This document shows positions 38,139 to 47,149 of a stretch of 64,000 nucleotides of DNA, piece by piece. The translations under genes were made by a program, and so were the position numbers. Below the pieces are notes generated by a model. It did not search any database. It was given only the letters and a program-made list of their open reading frames with translations, and was not told the DNA's origin. Position 1 is the first letter of the stretch. The number at the start of each line of letters is the position of its first letter. Source of the DNA: Chroococcidiopsis sp. CCMEE 29 (lineage in GTDB: Bacteria > Cyanobacteriota > Cyanobacteriia > Cyanobacteriales > Chroococcidiopsidaceae); contig NZ_CP083762.1 in the NCBI RefSeq assembly GCF_023558375.1, positions 609,363 to 673,362 of the forward strand, in the 5' to 3' direction.

Positions 38139-39599
38139 TCAAGATCGATGCCAGCGGGTTTGTCCATCTGGCTGATCAATTAAGGTAACGCCCATCGCTT
38201 GCAGTTCATTGCGAATGCGATCGCTCTCGGTATACCGTTTTTCCTGACGCGCCTGGTGCCGTTGTTTTAGAAGCGATTCAACCCAAGTGACCTCAATTTC
38301 TGGCTCAGGGATGGATGCTGACTGAACGTCTAAGCCTAAGATCTGTGCCAGGTGGGTGAGGGTTTGCGATCTTTGTTGTAACTGCATATCGGTTAGCTCT
38401 GGCGCTCCTTGATAGCAGCGTAAATTGAACTCGCGCTTAAGTGCCTTGGCTACCTCAAACAGCACTGCTAATCCTGCTGCCGTATTAAAATCATCATCCA
38501 TTGCAGTTTGAAAACGACTGATTGATTCAGCGTCCAGTTTGCTGGGAATCGGCATCTGAGGCGATAAATTCAATAGCTGCCAATCCAGCGTCAGCGCATC
38601 TTTCAGCGTTTGCCAGCCATTCTCGGCGGCAACTATGGCATCTTTCGTAAAATCCAACGGCTTACGGTAATGGGCTTGCAGCACAAATAGTCGAATTGCC
38701 ATTGGGTCAACGGGCTGTGGATAGTCTGACCAGTTGCCCTCCAGCAAGTCTCGGATGGTGGTGAAATTGCCTAACGACTTCGACATCTTCTCACCATTCA
38801 CCGTCACCATGCCGTTGTGCAACCAGTAGCGGGCGAGGGGTTGTCCGGTCAGCACTTCCGACTGAGCAATCTCATTCTCATGATGGGGAAACACCAGATC
38901 GCCACCGCCACCGTGAATATCGATCGTTTCTTCTAACCTGGCTCGAATCATGGCAGAACATTCAATATGCCATCCCGGTCGTCCCATACCCCAGGGAGAC
39001 TCCCACGCAGGTTCACCCGGTTTTGCCGCCTTCCACAGGGCAAAATCAAATGGATCGCGCTTCTTCCGTTCTGGATCATCGGGATCAACTCGTCCTCCTG
39101 CACCCGCCTGCATCTGCTCAAGCTGTCGTCCAGAAAGCTTGCCATACTGTGCAAACTGCCACACGTTGTAGTAGACATCGCCATCTACTGCGTAGGCGTA
39201 TCCTTGATGTTCTAATGCTTGAATCAATTGATGAATGGCTGGGATATGATCCGTCACACGGGGATACTCATCGGCATCCAGAATGTTGAGTCGTCGAATA
39301 TCTCGAAAATAGGCAGCAATGTAGCGATCGCTCACCTCCTGCATGGTTGATCCTTCTGCCTTAGCACGATTCAGGATCTTGTCATCAATATCAGTGAAGT
39401 TTTGCACATAGCGCACTTGATAGCCGCGCCATTGCAAATATCGCCGCACCACATCCCAGCCCATGTAAGAGCGGGCATGACCCAAATGGCAATCGTCGTA
39501 TACCGTCACGCCGCAGCAATACATCATGACTTTACCCGGTTCGATGGTCGTGAACGGTTCTTTGCGGCGAGTCAAGGTGTTATAGACGATAAGGCTCAT
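38139..39599 (-). CDS. cysS: cysteinyl-tRNA synthetase (zinc-island copy)
   Basis: 486 residues from ATG 39599 (MSLIVYNTLTRRKEPF, as in other CysRS); an earlier ATG at 39617 adds six residues. It charges tRNA-Cys. HIGH-like HLGH in VYDDCHLGHARSYMGWD and KMSKS in VNGEKMSKSLGNF are intact. Zinc ligands expected from E. coli CysRS are all present: Cys in YCCGVTVYDD, Cys in WHIECSAMI, and His and Glu in FPHHENEIAQSE. This copy therefore still looks zinc-dependent. It is divergently transcribed from the CcmM-like gene with a perfect Zur-type box between, so it is probably an extra, zinc-responsive paralogue of a housekeeping CysRS elsewhere. Confidence 0.93.
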   Translation of the reverse strand: MSLIVYNTLTRRKEPFTTIEPGKVMMYCCGVTVYDDCHLGHARSYMGWDVVRRYLQWRGYQVRYVQNFTDIDDKILNRAKAEGSTMQEVSDRYIAAYFRDIRRLNILDADEYPRVTDHIPAIHQLIQALEHQGYAYAVDGDVYYNVWQFAQYGKLSGRQLEQMQAGAGGRVDPDDPERKKRDPFDFALWKAAKPGEPAWESPWGMGRPGWHIECSAMIRARLEETIDIHGGGGDLVFPHHENEIAQSEVLTGQPLARYWLHNGMVTVNGEKMSKSLGNFTTIRDLLEGNWSDYPQPVDPMAIRLFVLQAHYRKPLDFTKDAIVAAENGWQTLKDALTLDWQLLNLSPQMPIPSKLDAESISRFQTAMDDDFNTAAGLAVLFEVAKALKREFNLRCYQGAPELTDMQLQQRSQTLTHLAQILGLDVQSASIPEPEIEVTWVESLLKQRHQARQEKRYTESDRIRNELQAMGVTLIDQPDGQTRWHRS

Positions 39600-39665
39600 A
39601 GCGAGTTTGGGGTGCAAATTTGGGGTGAGCAGTTTGCAGACAGCGTTTTCAGATATGATCTAAAT

Positions 39666-39680
39666 TGAGAATGATTATCA
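39666..39680. promoter_or_regulatory. Zur-type box 3 (divergent cysS / CcmM-like promoter)
   Basis: TGAGAATGATTATCA, matching the 7-1-7 symmetric pattern TGANAATNATTNTCA at every constrained position. It lies between the divergent cysS and CcmM-like genes and could control both. Confidence 0.82.
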
Positions 39681-39690
39681 TTTTAGCATA

Positions 39691-40624
39691 GATATCCACA
39701 ACATTCCCGCACCCCCCACGCCCTGGGCGCAGCAACTTATCGAACCCGCGATCGATCCCAGTGTCTACATCCACCCCCTCACCAATGTGATTGGCGATGT
39801 GCGGATCGGTGCACAGGTTCACATTGCGCCAGGGGTTTCGATTCGAGCCGATGAGGGAATGCCGTTTTATATTGGGGCAAACGTGAACATTCAAGATGGG
39901 GCGGTGATTCATGGTTTAGAACAGGGACGAGTCACCGGGGATGATGGTGAACCTTACTCGGTGTGGATTAGCGATAGTGCCTCTATTACGCACATGGCAC
40001 TGATTCATGGTCCCGCTTACGTGGGGAAGGTGCTTTATTGGTTTCCGTTCCACTGTGTTTAATGCTCGTGTGGGCGATGGCTGTATTGTCATGTCCCATG
40101 CGCTGATCGAGAACGTAACCATTTCGGCAGGTAAATATGTGACATCTGGCTCGGTGATCACGCATCAGCAACACGCCGATCACGTACCTGATGTCCAGGA
40201 AGCTGATTCATAGGTTGCCCGTCATGTCGTCAGTATCAATCAAAAGCTACGTCAGGGTTATCTATGTGCAGAAGATGACGTGTGCCTCGCCAGCATTCGC
40301 AATGAATCGAACGGATACTCAACGGCTCAATCTGGTGCTGGCAATGGTCATCATCCATCCTCGCACCTAAATCCCAAAGCGATCGCCTGGATTCGAGATG
40401 TATTGAGCCAGAAATTTCATATTGGCATTGAACAGGCGGATACCCGCCGATTTCGGGCAAATTCCTGGTCGGATTGTGGGGTGATTAAAATGACACAGGA
40501 AATGGAAGCGATCGCCACATTAGAACAGCTCTTGCAAAGCTATCCGTATCAATATGTGCGTCTGTTCAGCATCAACCCTGAAACTCGACAGCGAGGTAGT
40601 GTTTTGGTGATTCAACAACCGTAG
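39691..40624 (+). pseudogene. CcmM-like gamma-carbonic anhydrase with one RbcS-like domain, broken
   Basis: The N-terminal part reads [40 protein letters not shown] and [13 protein letters not shown], the left-handed beta-helix of carboxysomal CcmM, with metal-ligand His in [14 protein letters not shown] frameshift near 40035 moves to [19 protein letters not shown] and [14 protein letters not shown], then a TAG at 40211 interrupts before VARHVVSINQKLRQGYLC. The last 90 codons are an SSUL (RbcS-like) module: FHIGIEQADTRRFRANSWSD and EYVRLF-like YQYVRLFSINPETRQRGS. With one such module it would be shorter than standard CcmM. No ATG/GTG precedes the conserved start, so the start may also be lost. 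Intact, it would be a zinc-regulated relative of a zinc enzyme and Rubisco linker. Confidence 0.82.
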
Positions 40625-40672
40625 GAGACATAAGCAGTGAAGAAGTGAAGAACCAATTCTTTCATCCTTTCA

Positions 40673-41020
40673 TCACCTCACCGGAAGTGAAACTGGATTA
40701 AAGAAACAGCTTCTGGCTCCCGTATGGCAAGCAACATTTCCCACCTGTTCAACCTTCAATAAAAGCGTATCGGCATCACAGTCATAATAAAATGCTTTGA
40801 CTTTTTGAATATGTCCAGAGGTTGCGCCTTTATGCCAAAGTTCCGAACGAGAGCGGCTCCAGTAATGGGCTTCTCCCGTTTCTAAGGTTCGCTGAATCGA
40901 TGCACGGTTCATCCATGCCATCATCAAAACAGTGTTGTCCAGATAATCTTGGGCAATTGCTGGAATCAAGCCTATCTCGTTAAATTTAAGCGTCTCTAGC
41001 CAAAGGATATCTTGATTCAT
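40673..41020 (-). CDS. hisI: phosphoribosyl-AMP cyclohydrolase (zinc-island copy)
   Basis: 115 residues from ATG 41020. It catalyses the third step of histidine synthesis, opening the adenine ring of PR-AMP. The conserved blocks are present: [44 protein letters not shown], and the metal-site region [17 protein letters not shown] and [10 protein letters not shown] with three Cys. It is a stand-alone HisI without the HisE domain. It starts 5 bp after the remnant stop of the broken COG0523 gene, so it belonged to that operon. HisI is one of the zinc enzymes often duplicated in Zur regulons. Confidence 0.93.
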   Translation of the reverse strand: MNQDILWLETLKFNEIGLIPAIAQDYLDNTVLMMAWMNRASIQRTLETGEAHYWSRSRSELWHKGATSGHIQKVKAFYYDCDADTLLLKVEQVGNVACHTGARSCFFNPVSLPVR

Positions 41021-41221
41021 CGTCCTTACCAAGTTAAACAATTATTCAGTGCTTGGATCAGAAAGAGCGAGTTTAATTTGCGTCCAATCAACACCATCTG
41101 ATTTTTAGGTGCAGCTGTCCACTCGCTATCATCGATCGTAAACCGTTTACCGCTGAGTTGGAATAAATGGCGCTTGGGACTTTCAGCGAAGTAGAGTACC
41201 CCCTTTGCCCGAAACACATTA

Positions 41222-42406
41222 AGCTACTAGACATCTAATCTGCAATTGCTCTATTTCCCTTATTACGGATTCTTCTATTCCAATTAATTACTAATTCTCC
41301 CTGATTGAGTAACCTATGCAGGAGTTCTTTAAGTTGCCCCACGGACTGAAATAGCCGATGTGCAATAAACTCTTTACAGGAATGCCACACTAATTCAATT
41401 AAATTGAAGTCCGGGCTATAAGCAGGTAAAAAACACAAGTGAATGTTTGGTAGTGCTTGCTCTATTTTCTCAACGATATCTTCACGTTTGTGATAGCTGG
41501 CATTATCCAAAATTACTAGAACTCTCGGACCTGTCTTTTCATAAAGCTCAGAGTCATTTCCTTGCTCAATCCATTCTTGTTTAACAAATTCATTCAGTAA
41601 TTCCAACTGCTCAAAAAAACTCTCTCCCTTGCCTTTGTCAATAAAATAGCACAAGCGTTTTCGGTCATGATAACGCAGCCCACCCATGACATTTACTCGC
41701 CCTCGACTCCTTTGACCTGTAACTTTTCTTCGCCAACCTCGGCGTGTCCAGCACTTACGCCGTAGCACTCGTAAACTAAAGCCGGTCTCATCCCAAAACC
41801 ATACCTGGAAAAGCTCCGGCGCTACCTGCCCTGCTTTCAGATCGGTCTCTAATTTCTCTCGAAATACCACTCGTTTGGTCGCATCTTGCTTATCCTCTAA
41901 GCTGTATTTCGCCCAGATGTACACATACTTTTTTTTGCAATATTCGACTAATTTGCTTGCTACTCAGCTTAATCCCGGTCTGTTCTAGCAGATAAGTTGA
42001 TAATCGCCCAGTTGTCCATCTGCCAAATTCATAACCAAGTTCACTCGGAGCTTTCTCGACCACTTCTAGGAGCAATTCAATATATTGCTCAGTCGCCTTT
42101 CGGTAGTTGCCCTGCTCGCGTTTATCTCGTAAACTATCGAGATTCTCGGGGTCTCCATGCACACACCAGTAAGCCACACTACGGTAACTACAACCGATGA
42201 AATTAACAATCTCTTGATAAGTTTTGCCATCATTTTGTAGCAGGAGAATCAGGGCATGTTCTCGCAATCGAGGACGATCGCCTTCTCGCACTACCGCTTG
42301 CAGACGTTCTTTCTGTTCTTGATTTAAAAACCCCTTTGCAGGCATAGTCCAAGCTCTTCTGAAGCTTTAATATTTTAATTCTATCTCTTTTAGAAGTCCA
42401 TTAGCT
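41222..42406 (-). mobile_element. IS630-family insertion sequence, 1185 bp
   Basis: Imperfect inverted repeats AGCTACTAGACATCTAA (left) and rc AGCTAATGGACTTCTAA (right), flanked by TA at 41220-41221 and 42407-42408, the normal IS630 target. It is inserted in a COG0523 gene. Confidence 0.9.
41235..42345 (-). CDS. IS630-family transposase, two overlapping frames
   Basis: Frame A (41890-42345, 151 codons) is the helix-turn-helix half: MPAKGFLNQEQKERLQAVV, YQEIVNFIGCSYRSVAYW, TGIKLSSKQISRILQKK. Frame B (41235-41924) is the DDE half: FQVWFWDETGFSLRVL with the first Asp, VLVILDNASYHKREDI with the second, and FLPAYSPDFNLIELVWHSCK with the Glu. They meet at an A8 run (41929-41936 on the plus strand); losing one A, for instance by transcriptional slippage, would fuse them as QKKYVYIWAKY. 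It may therefore be functional, as other IS630 members use frameshifting, or carry a one-base insertion. Confidence 0.85.
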
Positions 42407-43264
42407 TATCAGGAAGTTGATAATCCAAAAACTGCTGAAATTTCTTCAAGGCAATGGGGCGATCGCTCTGAAACGACACCGACATAAACCCATCGTTATT
42501 CAGGTGCTTAGAACCTTGATCAGGTGCGGCCAAAGTTTCAGTGGAAGAGCCTGCTTCGGAAAGATTCACGTCCAAAATTAGCGAGAGCGGAACTTTCCCA
42601 TATTCAGAGCGCAAAATTCTAGCACGCTCTTTAACTGAATTAAGGTAGCCTTCTAGCTCATTAACTCTCCTCTCAGGAACCAAATCAGTCTTGTTCAGCA
42701 AAACAATATCGCCATAAAGGATCTGATTCATGGCTGCACCGCTGTTGTAGTGTTCTGCTGGAGTAAAGGTTTCTGCATCGACAACCGTGACGATCGCATC
42801 CAACTGAGTCAAATCCCGTAGGTCTGTTCCTAAAAACGTCAGGGCAATGGGTAATGGGTCAGCAACTCCCGTGGTTTCAACAATCAAATAATCTATTGCG
42901 ATCGCGCCGTTCTAACACTCGATAGACAGCATCAGCTAAATTGTCGTTAATGGTGCAGCAAATACATCCATTCGTCAGTTCAATCATGTCTTCTTCGACT
43001 GCGATTAAGAACTGACTGTCGATGTTGATATCACCAAACTCGTTGACTAAAACAGCCACTTTATAGGCTTCAAAGTTTTGCAGAATATAGTTCAATAGCG
43101 TTGTTTTACCACTGCCCAGGAAGCCTGTAATGATGGTTACGGGCAGCTTCTGAGATGAGGTGGCAAAGGCTTCTAACATAAATGGGTTGAGACCGGGTAA
43201 ATGAAATTAAAGAAAAGAGGCAACGGCAGAATGGAAAACCACTGCCTCTGAGCCAGGGAAGGCT

Positions 43265-43903
43265 CTAGTGAAACGCCGGAGTATGACGGATCAAGCTCAT
43301 AAACTCCTGGCGGGTGCGGGCATCGTCAGCAAACGCTCCTTTCATCGAACTGGTTACTGTCCAAGAACCGGGCTTTTGCACACCGCGCATCACCATGCAC
43401 ATATGAGTCGCTTCGACAACGACTGCCACGCCTTGAGGTTTGAGCAAGCCTTGCAGAGCTTCAGCAATCTGATGGGTCAAACGTTCCTGTACCTGCAAGC
43501 GACGGGCATACATTTCGCAAATCCGAGCCACTTTAGATAAGCCAATCACTTTACCGTCAGGAATATAGGCAACATGGGCACGTCCCAAAATTGGCAGAAT
43601 GTGATGTTCGCAGGAGCTAAACAAATCAATATCACGCACCAATACCATTTCATTGGCATCTTCGTGGAACACGGCTCCATTCAGCAACTCATCCAGGGAT
43701 TGATGATAGCCAGAAGTGAGGAACTTGAGGGCTTTGACGACTCGTTTGGGAGTGTCGCGCAACCCTTCGCGATCAGGGTCTTCACCCATGCCTAATAGCA
43801 GCGTCCGTAACGCTTGCCGCATCTCTGCTTCAGAGACGGGCGATTTTGATTCAGTCATCACCGCTTGCTGGCGGATATCGTCGGGCGAAATGGATAACGT
43901 CAT
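43265..43903 (-). CDS. folE: GTP cyclohydrolase I (zinc-island copy)
   Basis: 212 residues. FolE converts GTP to dihydroneopterin triphosphate, the first step of folate and pterin synthesis. Signature regions: [40 protein letters not shown] with zinc ligands Cys and His, [19 protein letters not shown], and [20 protein letters not shown] with the third zinc ligand Cys. Thus it is the zinc-dependent type (FolE1) with all ligands kept. Sited between two COG0523 genes and read in the same direction, it fits the common linkage of FolE paralogues with COG0523 chaperones under Zur. A second ATG at codon 16 ([10 protein letters not shown]) is possible. Confidence 0.93.
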   Translation of the reverse strand: MTLSISPDDIRQQAVMTESKSPVSEAEMRQALRTLLLGMGEDPDREGLRDTPKRVVKALKFLTSGYHQSLDELLNGAVFHEDANEMVLVRDIDLFSSCEHHILPILGRAHVAYIPDGKVIGLSKVARICEMYARRLQVQERLTHQIAEALQGLLKPQGVAVVVEATHMCMVMRGVQKPGSWTVTSSMKGAFADDARTRQEFMSLIRHTPAFH

Positions 43904-44001
43904 GAGTGAATTTAGGTTAGTTGATACTCAGTCATAGGAATAAAGGGGCGTAGTATAACCCCTCCTTCAGCAGCCGACTTGAACTGCTGAAAGACTTGAT
44001 A

Positions 44002-45084
44002 TTAGGCGATGCAATCTACTAGATGCTGCCGTAGCGTATCAGCGTTTAGATTGCGCCCAATAAAGACAAGCTGATTCTTGGGTGAAGTGCGCCACTCTTC
44101 TCCTTGCAGGTCAAAGCGAGGCCCGCTGAGTTGAAAGACGTTGCGGAGGTCGCTTTCCTTGAACCAGAGAATGCCCTTTGCCCGGAAGACTTCCTGGGGC
44201 AAGTGGTTTTGCAAAAACGTTTCAAACTTCTTCACATCAAAGGGGCGATCGCTCTCAAAGGCGATCGACACAAAACCATCATTGTCCAGATGATCGGAAT
44301 GGTGGTGATGGTGTTCGTGCGGGTGGTGGGCGTGATCATCGTGAGAGTGTTCGTGATGATCAGGGTGATGCTTTTCGTGGGAGTGTTCCGGCTGCGATCG
44401 CCCGATCTCTTCCTGAACTAAATCGGCATAGGCTTCCGGGTTGTTATATCCCACATCCAGAATCAGCGGGAGAGGCACCTGACCGTGTTGACTGTGAAGA
44501 ATTCTGGCACCTTCTTTGAGGGTACTAATATAAGCTTCTAGGTTTTGGATCTGGTCTGGATCTGCTAGATCGGTCTTGTTCAAAATCGTGACATCTCCGT
44601 AAGTAATCTGCTTGAATGCGGCTTCACTATCAAAGTGATCGGGGGTGAAAGTCTCAGCATCTACAACGGTGACGATCGAATCTAACCGCGTCAGGTCACG
44701 CAATTCTGTACCCAAGAACGTCAGAATAATCGGCAGTGGATCAGCAACACCTGTGGTTTCAATCACCATGTAATCCACGCGATCGTCCCGCTCCAGCACG
44801 TTATACACCGCATCCACCAATCCATCATTGATCGTGCAGCAAATACAGCCATTACTCAGTTCCAGCATGTCTTCATCCATCGACACGAGTAACTGACTAT
44901 CGATGTTGATGTCACCAAACTCATTCACCAAAATGGCGACCTTCAAATCCTGGCGATTGCTCAGAATATGATTCAGCAAAGTAGTTTTACCACTGCCGAG
45001 AAACCCTGTGATGATTGTGACAGGCATTCCTCGTTTGGGAATTTCCAGAATCGCTGGGTTGGAAAGAGTTGCTATGTCAGTCAT
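44002..45084 (-). CDS. COG0523 (CobW-like) GTPase with His-rich metal-binding loop
   Basis: 360 residues, intact. Walker A GFLGSGKTT (28-36), NEFGDINIDSQ, CXCC at 80-83 in SNGCICCTINDG, ETTGVADPLP, and NKTD at 169-172 are canonical. Residues 234-265 hold 18 His among Asp and Glu, a likely zinc-buffering loop between the GTPase and CobW_C domains. The C-domain follows (FDVKKFETFLQNHLPQEVFR, RNVFQLSGPRFDL). Members of this subgroup deliver zinc to client enzymes at the cost of GTP. It lies 14 bp downstream of another COG0523 gene and upstream of folE, so FolE is the likely client. Confidence 0.93.
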   Translation of the reverse strand: MTDIATLSNPAILEIPKRGMPVTIITGFLGSGKTTLLNHILSNRQDLKVAILVNEFGDINIDSQLLVSMDEDMLELSNGCICCTINDGLVDAVYNVLERDDRVDYMVIETTGVADPLPIILTFLGTELRDLTRLDSIVTVVDAETFTPDHFDSEAAFKQITYGDVTILNKTDLADPDQIQNLEAYISTLKEGARILHSQHGQVPLPLILDVGYNNPEAYADLVQEEIGRSQPEHSHEKHHPDHHEHSHDDHAHHPHEHHHHHSDHLDNDGFVSIAFESDRPFDVKKFETFLQNHLPQEVFRAKGILWFKESDLRNVFQLSGPRFDLQGEEWRTSPKNQLVFIGRNLNADTLRQHLVDCIA

Positions 45085-45098
45085 ACCAGTTCCTCAAA

Positions 45099-46127
45099 TT
45101 AAATAGCAATACATTCAATCAATTGCGTTTTGATTTCTTCCGCATCCAGATCTCGTCCGATAAATATTAGTTGATTACGAGGCAGTTGCTCTGGGGACGT
45201 GATGCGATCGCTCTTCATATCACACCGTTTGCCGCTCAGTTGAAAAACATGGCGTAGTTGACTGCCCTGAAACCAAACAATTCCCTTAGCGCGGTAAATA
45301 TCGGGGGATAGCCGGTCAAGGAAGTTTTGGAATTTGGGTAAATCGAAGGGGCGTTTCCGCAGCTTTTCTGGAAGAGACTGACTTTCAAACGACACGGCTA
45401 CAAACCCGTCATTTTCCAAATGATGAGAATGCTCATGGTCACGAGAATGAGTTGAACTGTATGAGTTGCGGTAGGTGCTGGAATCGCTAAATCCAACATC
45501 CAGAATCAACGGTAACGGCACTTCGCCGTATTGCGTTGTGATGATTTGTGCGCCCGGTTTGATGGAGCGAATATAATTTTCCAACTCAGCCACAACTTGG
45601 GGAGAAACCAGATCGGTCTTATTCAACAAGATGATGTCCCCAAAGATGAGTTGGTTGAGCGCGGCTTCACTATCATAATGACTGGGTGTAAAGGATTCAG
45701 CATCTACGACCGTCAGCACTGAATCTAGCCGAGTCACATCTCGCAATTCTGTACTGACAAAGCTCAACATGATCGGCAAAGGGTCAGCAACTCCAGTGGT
45801 TTCAACCACCAGGTACTCCATTGAGTTACCGCGATCGACCATTTCATACACGGTATCAACTAAGCTTTGATTGATTGTGCAACAAATACATCCATTGCCT
45901 AGTTGCACCATGTTTTCATCGACAGAAACCAACAGTTGTGAATCGATATCAATGTCGCCAAACTCATTCACGATCACGGCAATCTTTAATCCGTGGCGAT
46001 TGTTCAGAATATGATTCAGTAGCGTTGTCTTGCCACTGCCCAAAAAGCCTGTGATGATGGTAACGGGCATGATGCGCTGAGGGGCGCTCACTGATTCTGA
46101 ACAAACCTGCATCATTGGATTGGACAT
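45099..46127 (-). CDS. COG0523 (CobW-like) GTPase
   Basis: 342 residues, intact. Walker A GFLGSGKTTLLN, NEFGDIDIDSQ, CXCC in GNGCICCTINQS, VVETTGVADPLP, and LLNKTDLV are all canonical. Between the domains is a shorter His stretch (STHSRDHEHSHHLEND). The CobW_C domain contains IYRAKGIVWFQGS and HVFQLSGKRCDM. It is paralogous to the neighbours at 44002 and 41026, so the operon arose by tandem duplication. Position 10 bp after sufE suggests co-transcription from the Zur-type box at 46618. Confidence 0.93.
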   Translation of the reverse strand: MSNPMMQVCSESVSAPQRIMPVTIITGFLGSGKTTLLNHILNNRHGLKIAVIVNEFGDIDIDSQLLVSVDENMVQLGNGCICCTINQSLVDTVYEMVDRGNSMEYLVVETTGVADPLPIMLSFVSTELRDVTRLDSVLTVVDAESFTPSHYDSEAALNQLIFGDIILLNKTDLVSPQVVAELENYIRSIKPGAQIITTQYGEVPLPLILDVGFSDSSTYRNSYSSTHSRDHEHSHHLENDGFVAVSFESQSLPEKLRKRPFDLPKFQNFLDRLSPDIYRAKGIVWFQGSQLRHVFQLSGKRCDMKSDRITSPEQLPRNQLIFIGRDLDAEEIKTQLIECIAI

Positions 46128-46136
46128 AGTGACTCC

Positions 46137-46586
46137 TTAAGTTCGCAAGTAAGTCTCAGCCAGATGATAGACCAGCGCTTTCTGTTGCATGGTTTGAAAG
46201 ATGTTGTAAAACCCATTGGCACGAGAAGGAGTCAGGCTGACATCCAGCCCGGTTTGCTGAATGAAATCGGGTTTTAACTGCATGATTTCTGCGGGAGCCA
46301 ACCCGTTCAATCCCTCGACCAACAGCCCCACTAATCCCTTCGTCAGTTGAGAGCCGGAATCGCCCTGAAAGCTGACCTTGCCCTGCTCTAAACTGGCAGT
46401 CACATACACCTGAGAAACACAGCCAGGAACCTTATGTTCTGCCACCTTCTGCTCATCGGGAAACGGCGGCAGGCGCTTGGCAAACCAGAGCAGATATTCA
46501 TAGCGCCGCTTGGGTTCCGAAATCTGTTGGAACCGTTGGACAATCCGCTCAAGGGAGGCAGGCAAGGGTTGGGAGACAGGCGGCAT
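46137..46586 (-). CDS. sufE: SufE-like Fe-S assembly protein
   Basis: 149 residues. SufE accepts sulfur from SufS cysteine desulfurase on a conserved Cys, here in EHKVPGCVSQVYVTA (about residue 55). The family patterns RYEYLLWFAKRLPPFPDEQK, LTKGLVGLLVEGLNGL and LDVSLTPSRANGFYNIFQTM are present. It is the first gene after the Zur-type box at 46618-46632, 32 bp upstream, and leads the unit sufE - COG0523 - COG0523 - folE - COG0523 - hisI. Why a sulfur-transfer protein is first in a zinc unit is not clear; it could support Fe-S work when zinc is short. Confidence 0.9.
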   Translation of the reverse strand: MPPVSQPLPASLERIVQRFQQISEPKRRYEYLLWFAKRLPPFPDEQKVAEHKVPGCVSQVYVTASLEQGKVSFQGDSGSQLTKGLVGLLVEGLNGLAPAEIMQLKPDFIQQTGLDVSLTPSRANGFYNIFQTMQQKALVYHLAETYLRT

Positions 46587-46617
46587 ACCAATTCAAGAGT
46601 GGGCTATTCTACAAAAA

Positions 46618-46632
46618 TGATAATCATTCTCA
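46618..46632. promoter_or_regulatory. Zur-type box 4
   Basis: TGATAATCATTCTCA, matching the symmetric TGANAATNATTNTCA pattern at every constrained position. It stands between divergent sufE (minus) and the 46658 gene (plus), so it may control both. Confidence 0.82.
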
Positions 46633-46657
46633 TGATACAGGATCTTTGGTGGTTTAG

Positions 46658-47128
46658 ATGAGTCTTGTAGTTTATGGCTTCCATCTAGCAGCAGGGCTGG
46701 TAGAATTTATGAACTTGATGCGTGGGCGAAAGAATTCGCTGATGAGCAAAAAGATAGAGAGCCTTCTCCGTAAAGCGCTGTTGGAAGAGGGCAAGATGGC
46801 ATATTCCCTCTACGAATATGAGTTAGAGGAACATATTGATTACTGGTACGACGGGCTGAAAGCCGATCGCGATGATTTCGTGTTTGTGGTGACAGAAAAC
46901 TCAGGGCATGTGGCAATGGTGCTAATCATGCCCGATAAAACAGTGTTGGTAAATGAAGCGGCTAGAGCAAAGCTGACAGAATTCTGGCAAAGCAATTACA
47001 GCATCAACCTGAAACGCTTGATTCCGACAATGGCAGAGGAGTTGGCGAATGGTTCCCTCTTCGTCAATGGGGTGAAGACGGTTGACCGCAAACCGCCAAA
47101 GCGGGTGTGGGGTAAGGCCAGATCTTAA
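46658..47128 (+). CDS. conserved-looking hypothetical protein in the zinc island
   Basis: 156 codons; ATG 46658 or, more likely by content, ATG 46742 (MSKKIESLLRKALLEEGKMA, about 128 residues). Not recognised. The sequence is mixed alpha/beta with EHIDYWYDGLKADRDDFVFV, HVAMVLIMPDKTVLVNEAA, LKRLIPTMAEELANGS and a basic tail (DRKPPKRVWGKARS). No signal peptide or metal-binding cluster is visible. Because the Zur-type box at 46618 lies 25 bp upstream of the first ATG, it is likely controlled together with sufE. Confidence 0.65.
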   Translation: MSLVVYGFHLAAGLVEFMNLMRGRKNSLMSKKIESLLRKALLEEGKMAYSLYEYELEEHIDYWYDGLKADRDDFVFVVTENSGHVAMVLIMPDKTVLVNEAARAKLTEFWQSNYSINLKRLIPTMAEELANGSLFVNGVKTVDRKPPKRVWGKARS

Positions 47129-47149
47129 ATACTGGGGCGATCGCCTGAA

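Larger units (their letters stand above)
41026..43179 (-). pseudogene. COG0523 (CobW-like) GTPase, frameshifted and split by IS630
   Basis: Piece one (42409-43179) starts MLEAFATSSQKLPVTIITGF with Walker A GFLGSGKTTLLN and CXCC in TNGCICCTIND. A one-base insertion near 42899 breaks the frame after VLERRDR; the next frame continues LIVETTGVADPLP, VVDAETFTP, LLNKTDL and KKFQQFLDYQLPD. The IS630 element then intervenes (41222-42406), and piece two (41026-41219) gives VFRAKGVLYFAES and RHLFQLSGKRFTIDD, the CobW_C domain. Removing the IS and one TA recreates QLPDNVFRAKG in frame. So there are two independent lesions. It is the distal COG0523 gene of the operon led by sufE. Confidence 0.88.

Noticed and set aside
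40605..40620. GGTAGTGTTTTGGTG looks like an IS1-type end
   Set aside because: It is coding sequence of the CcmM-like gene (RGSVLVIQ), and no partner end is nearby.
43920..43960. Possible Zur-type box before folE
   Set aside because: The sequence there lacks the symmetric AAT-N-ATT core; folE is better explained as part of the operon from 46618.
44104..44421. Plus-strand frame rich in Val/Arg opposite the His-rich COG0523 loop
   Set aside because: It is a shadow of the His codons of the real minus-strand gene.
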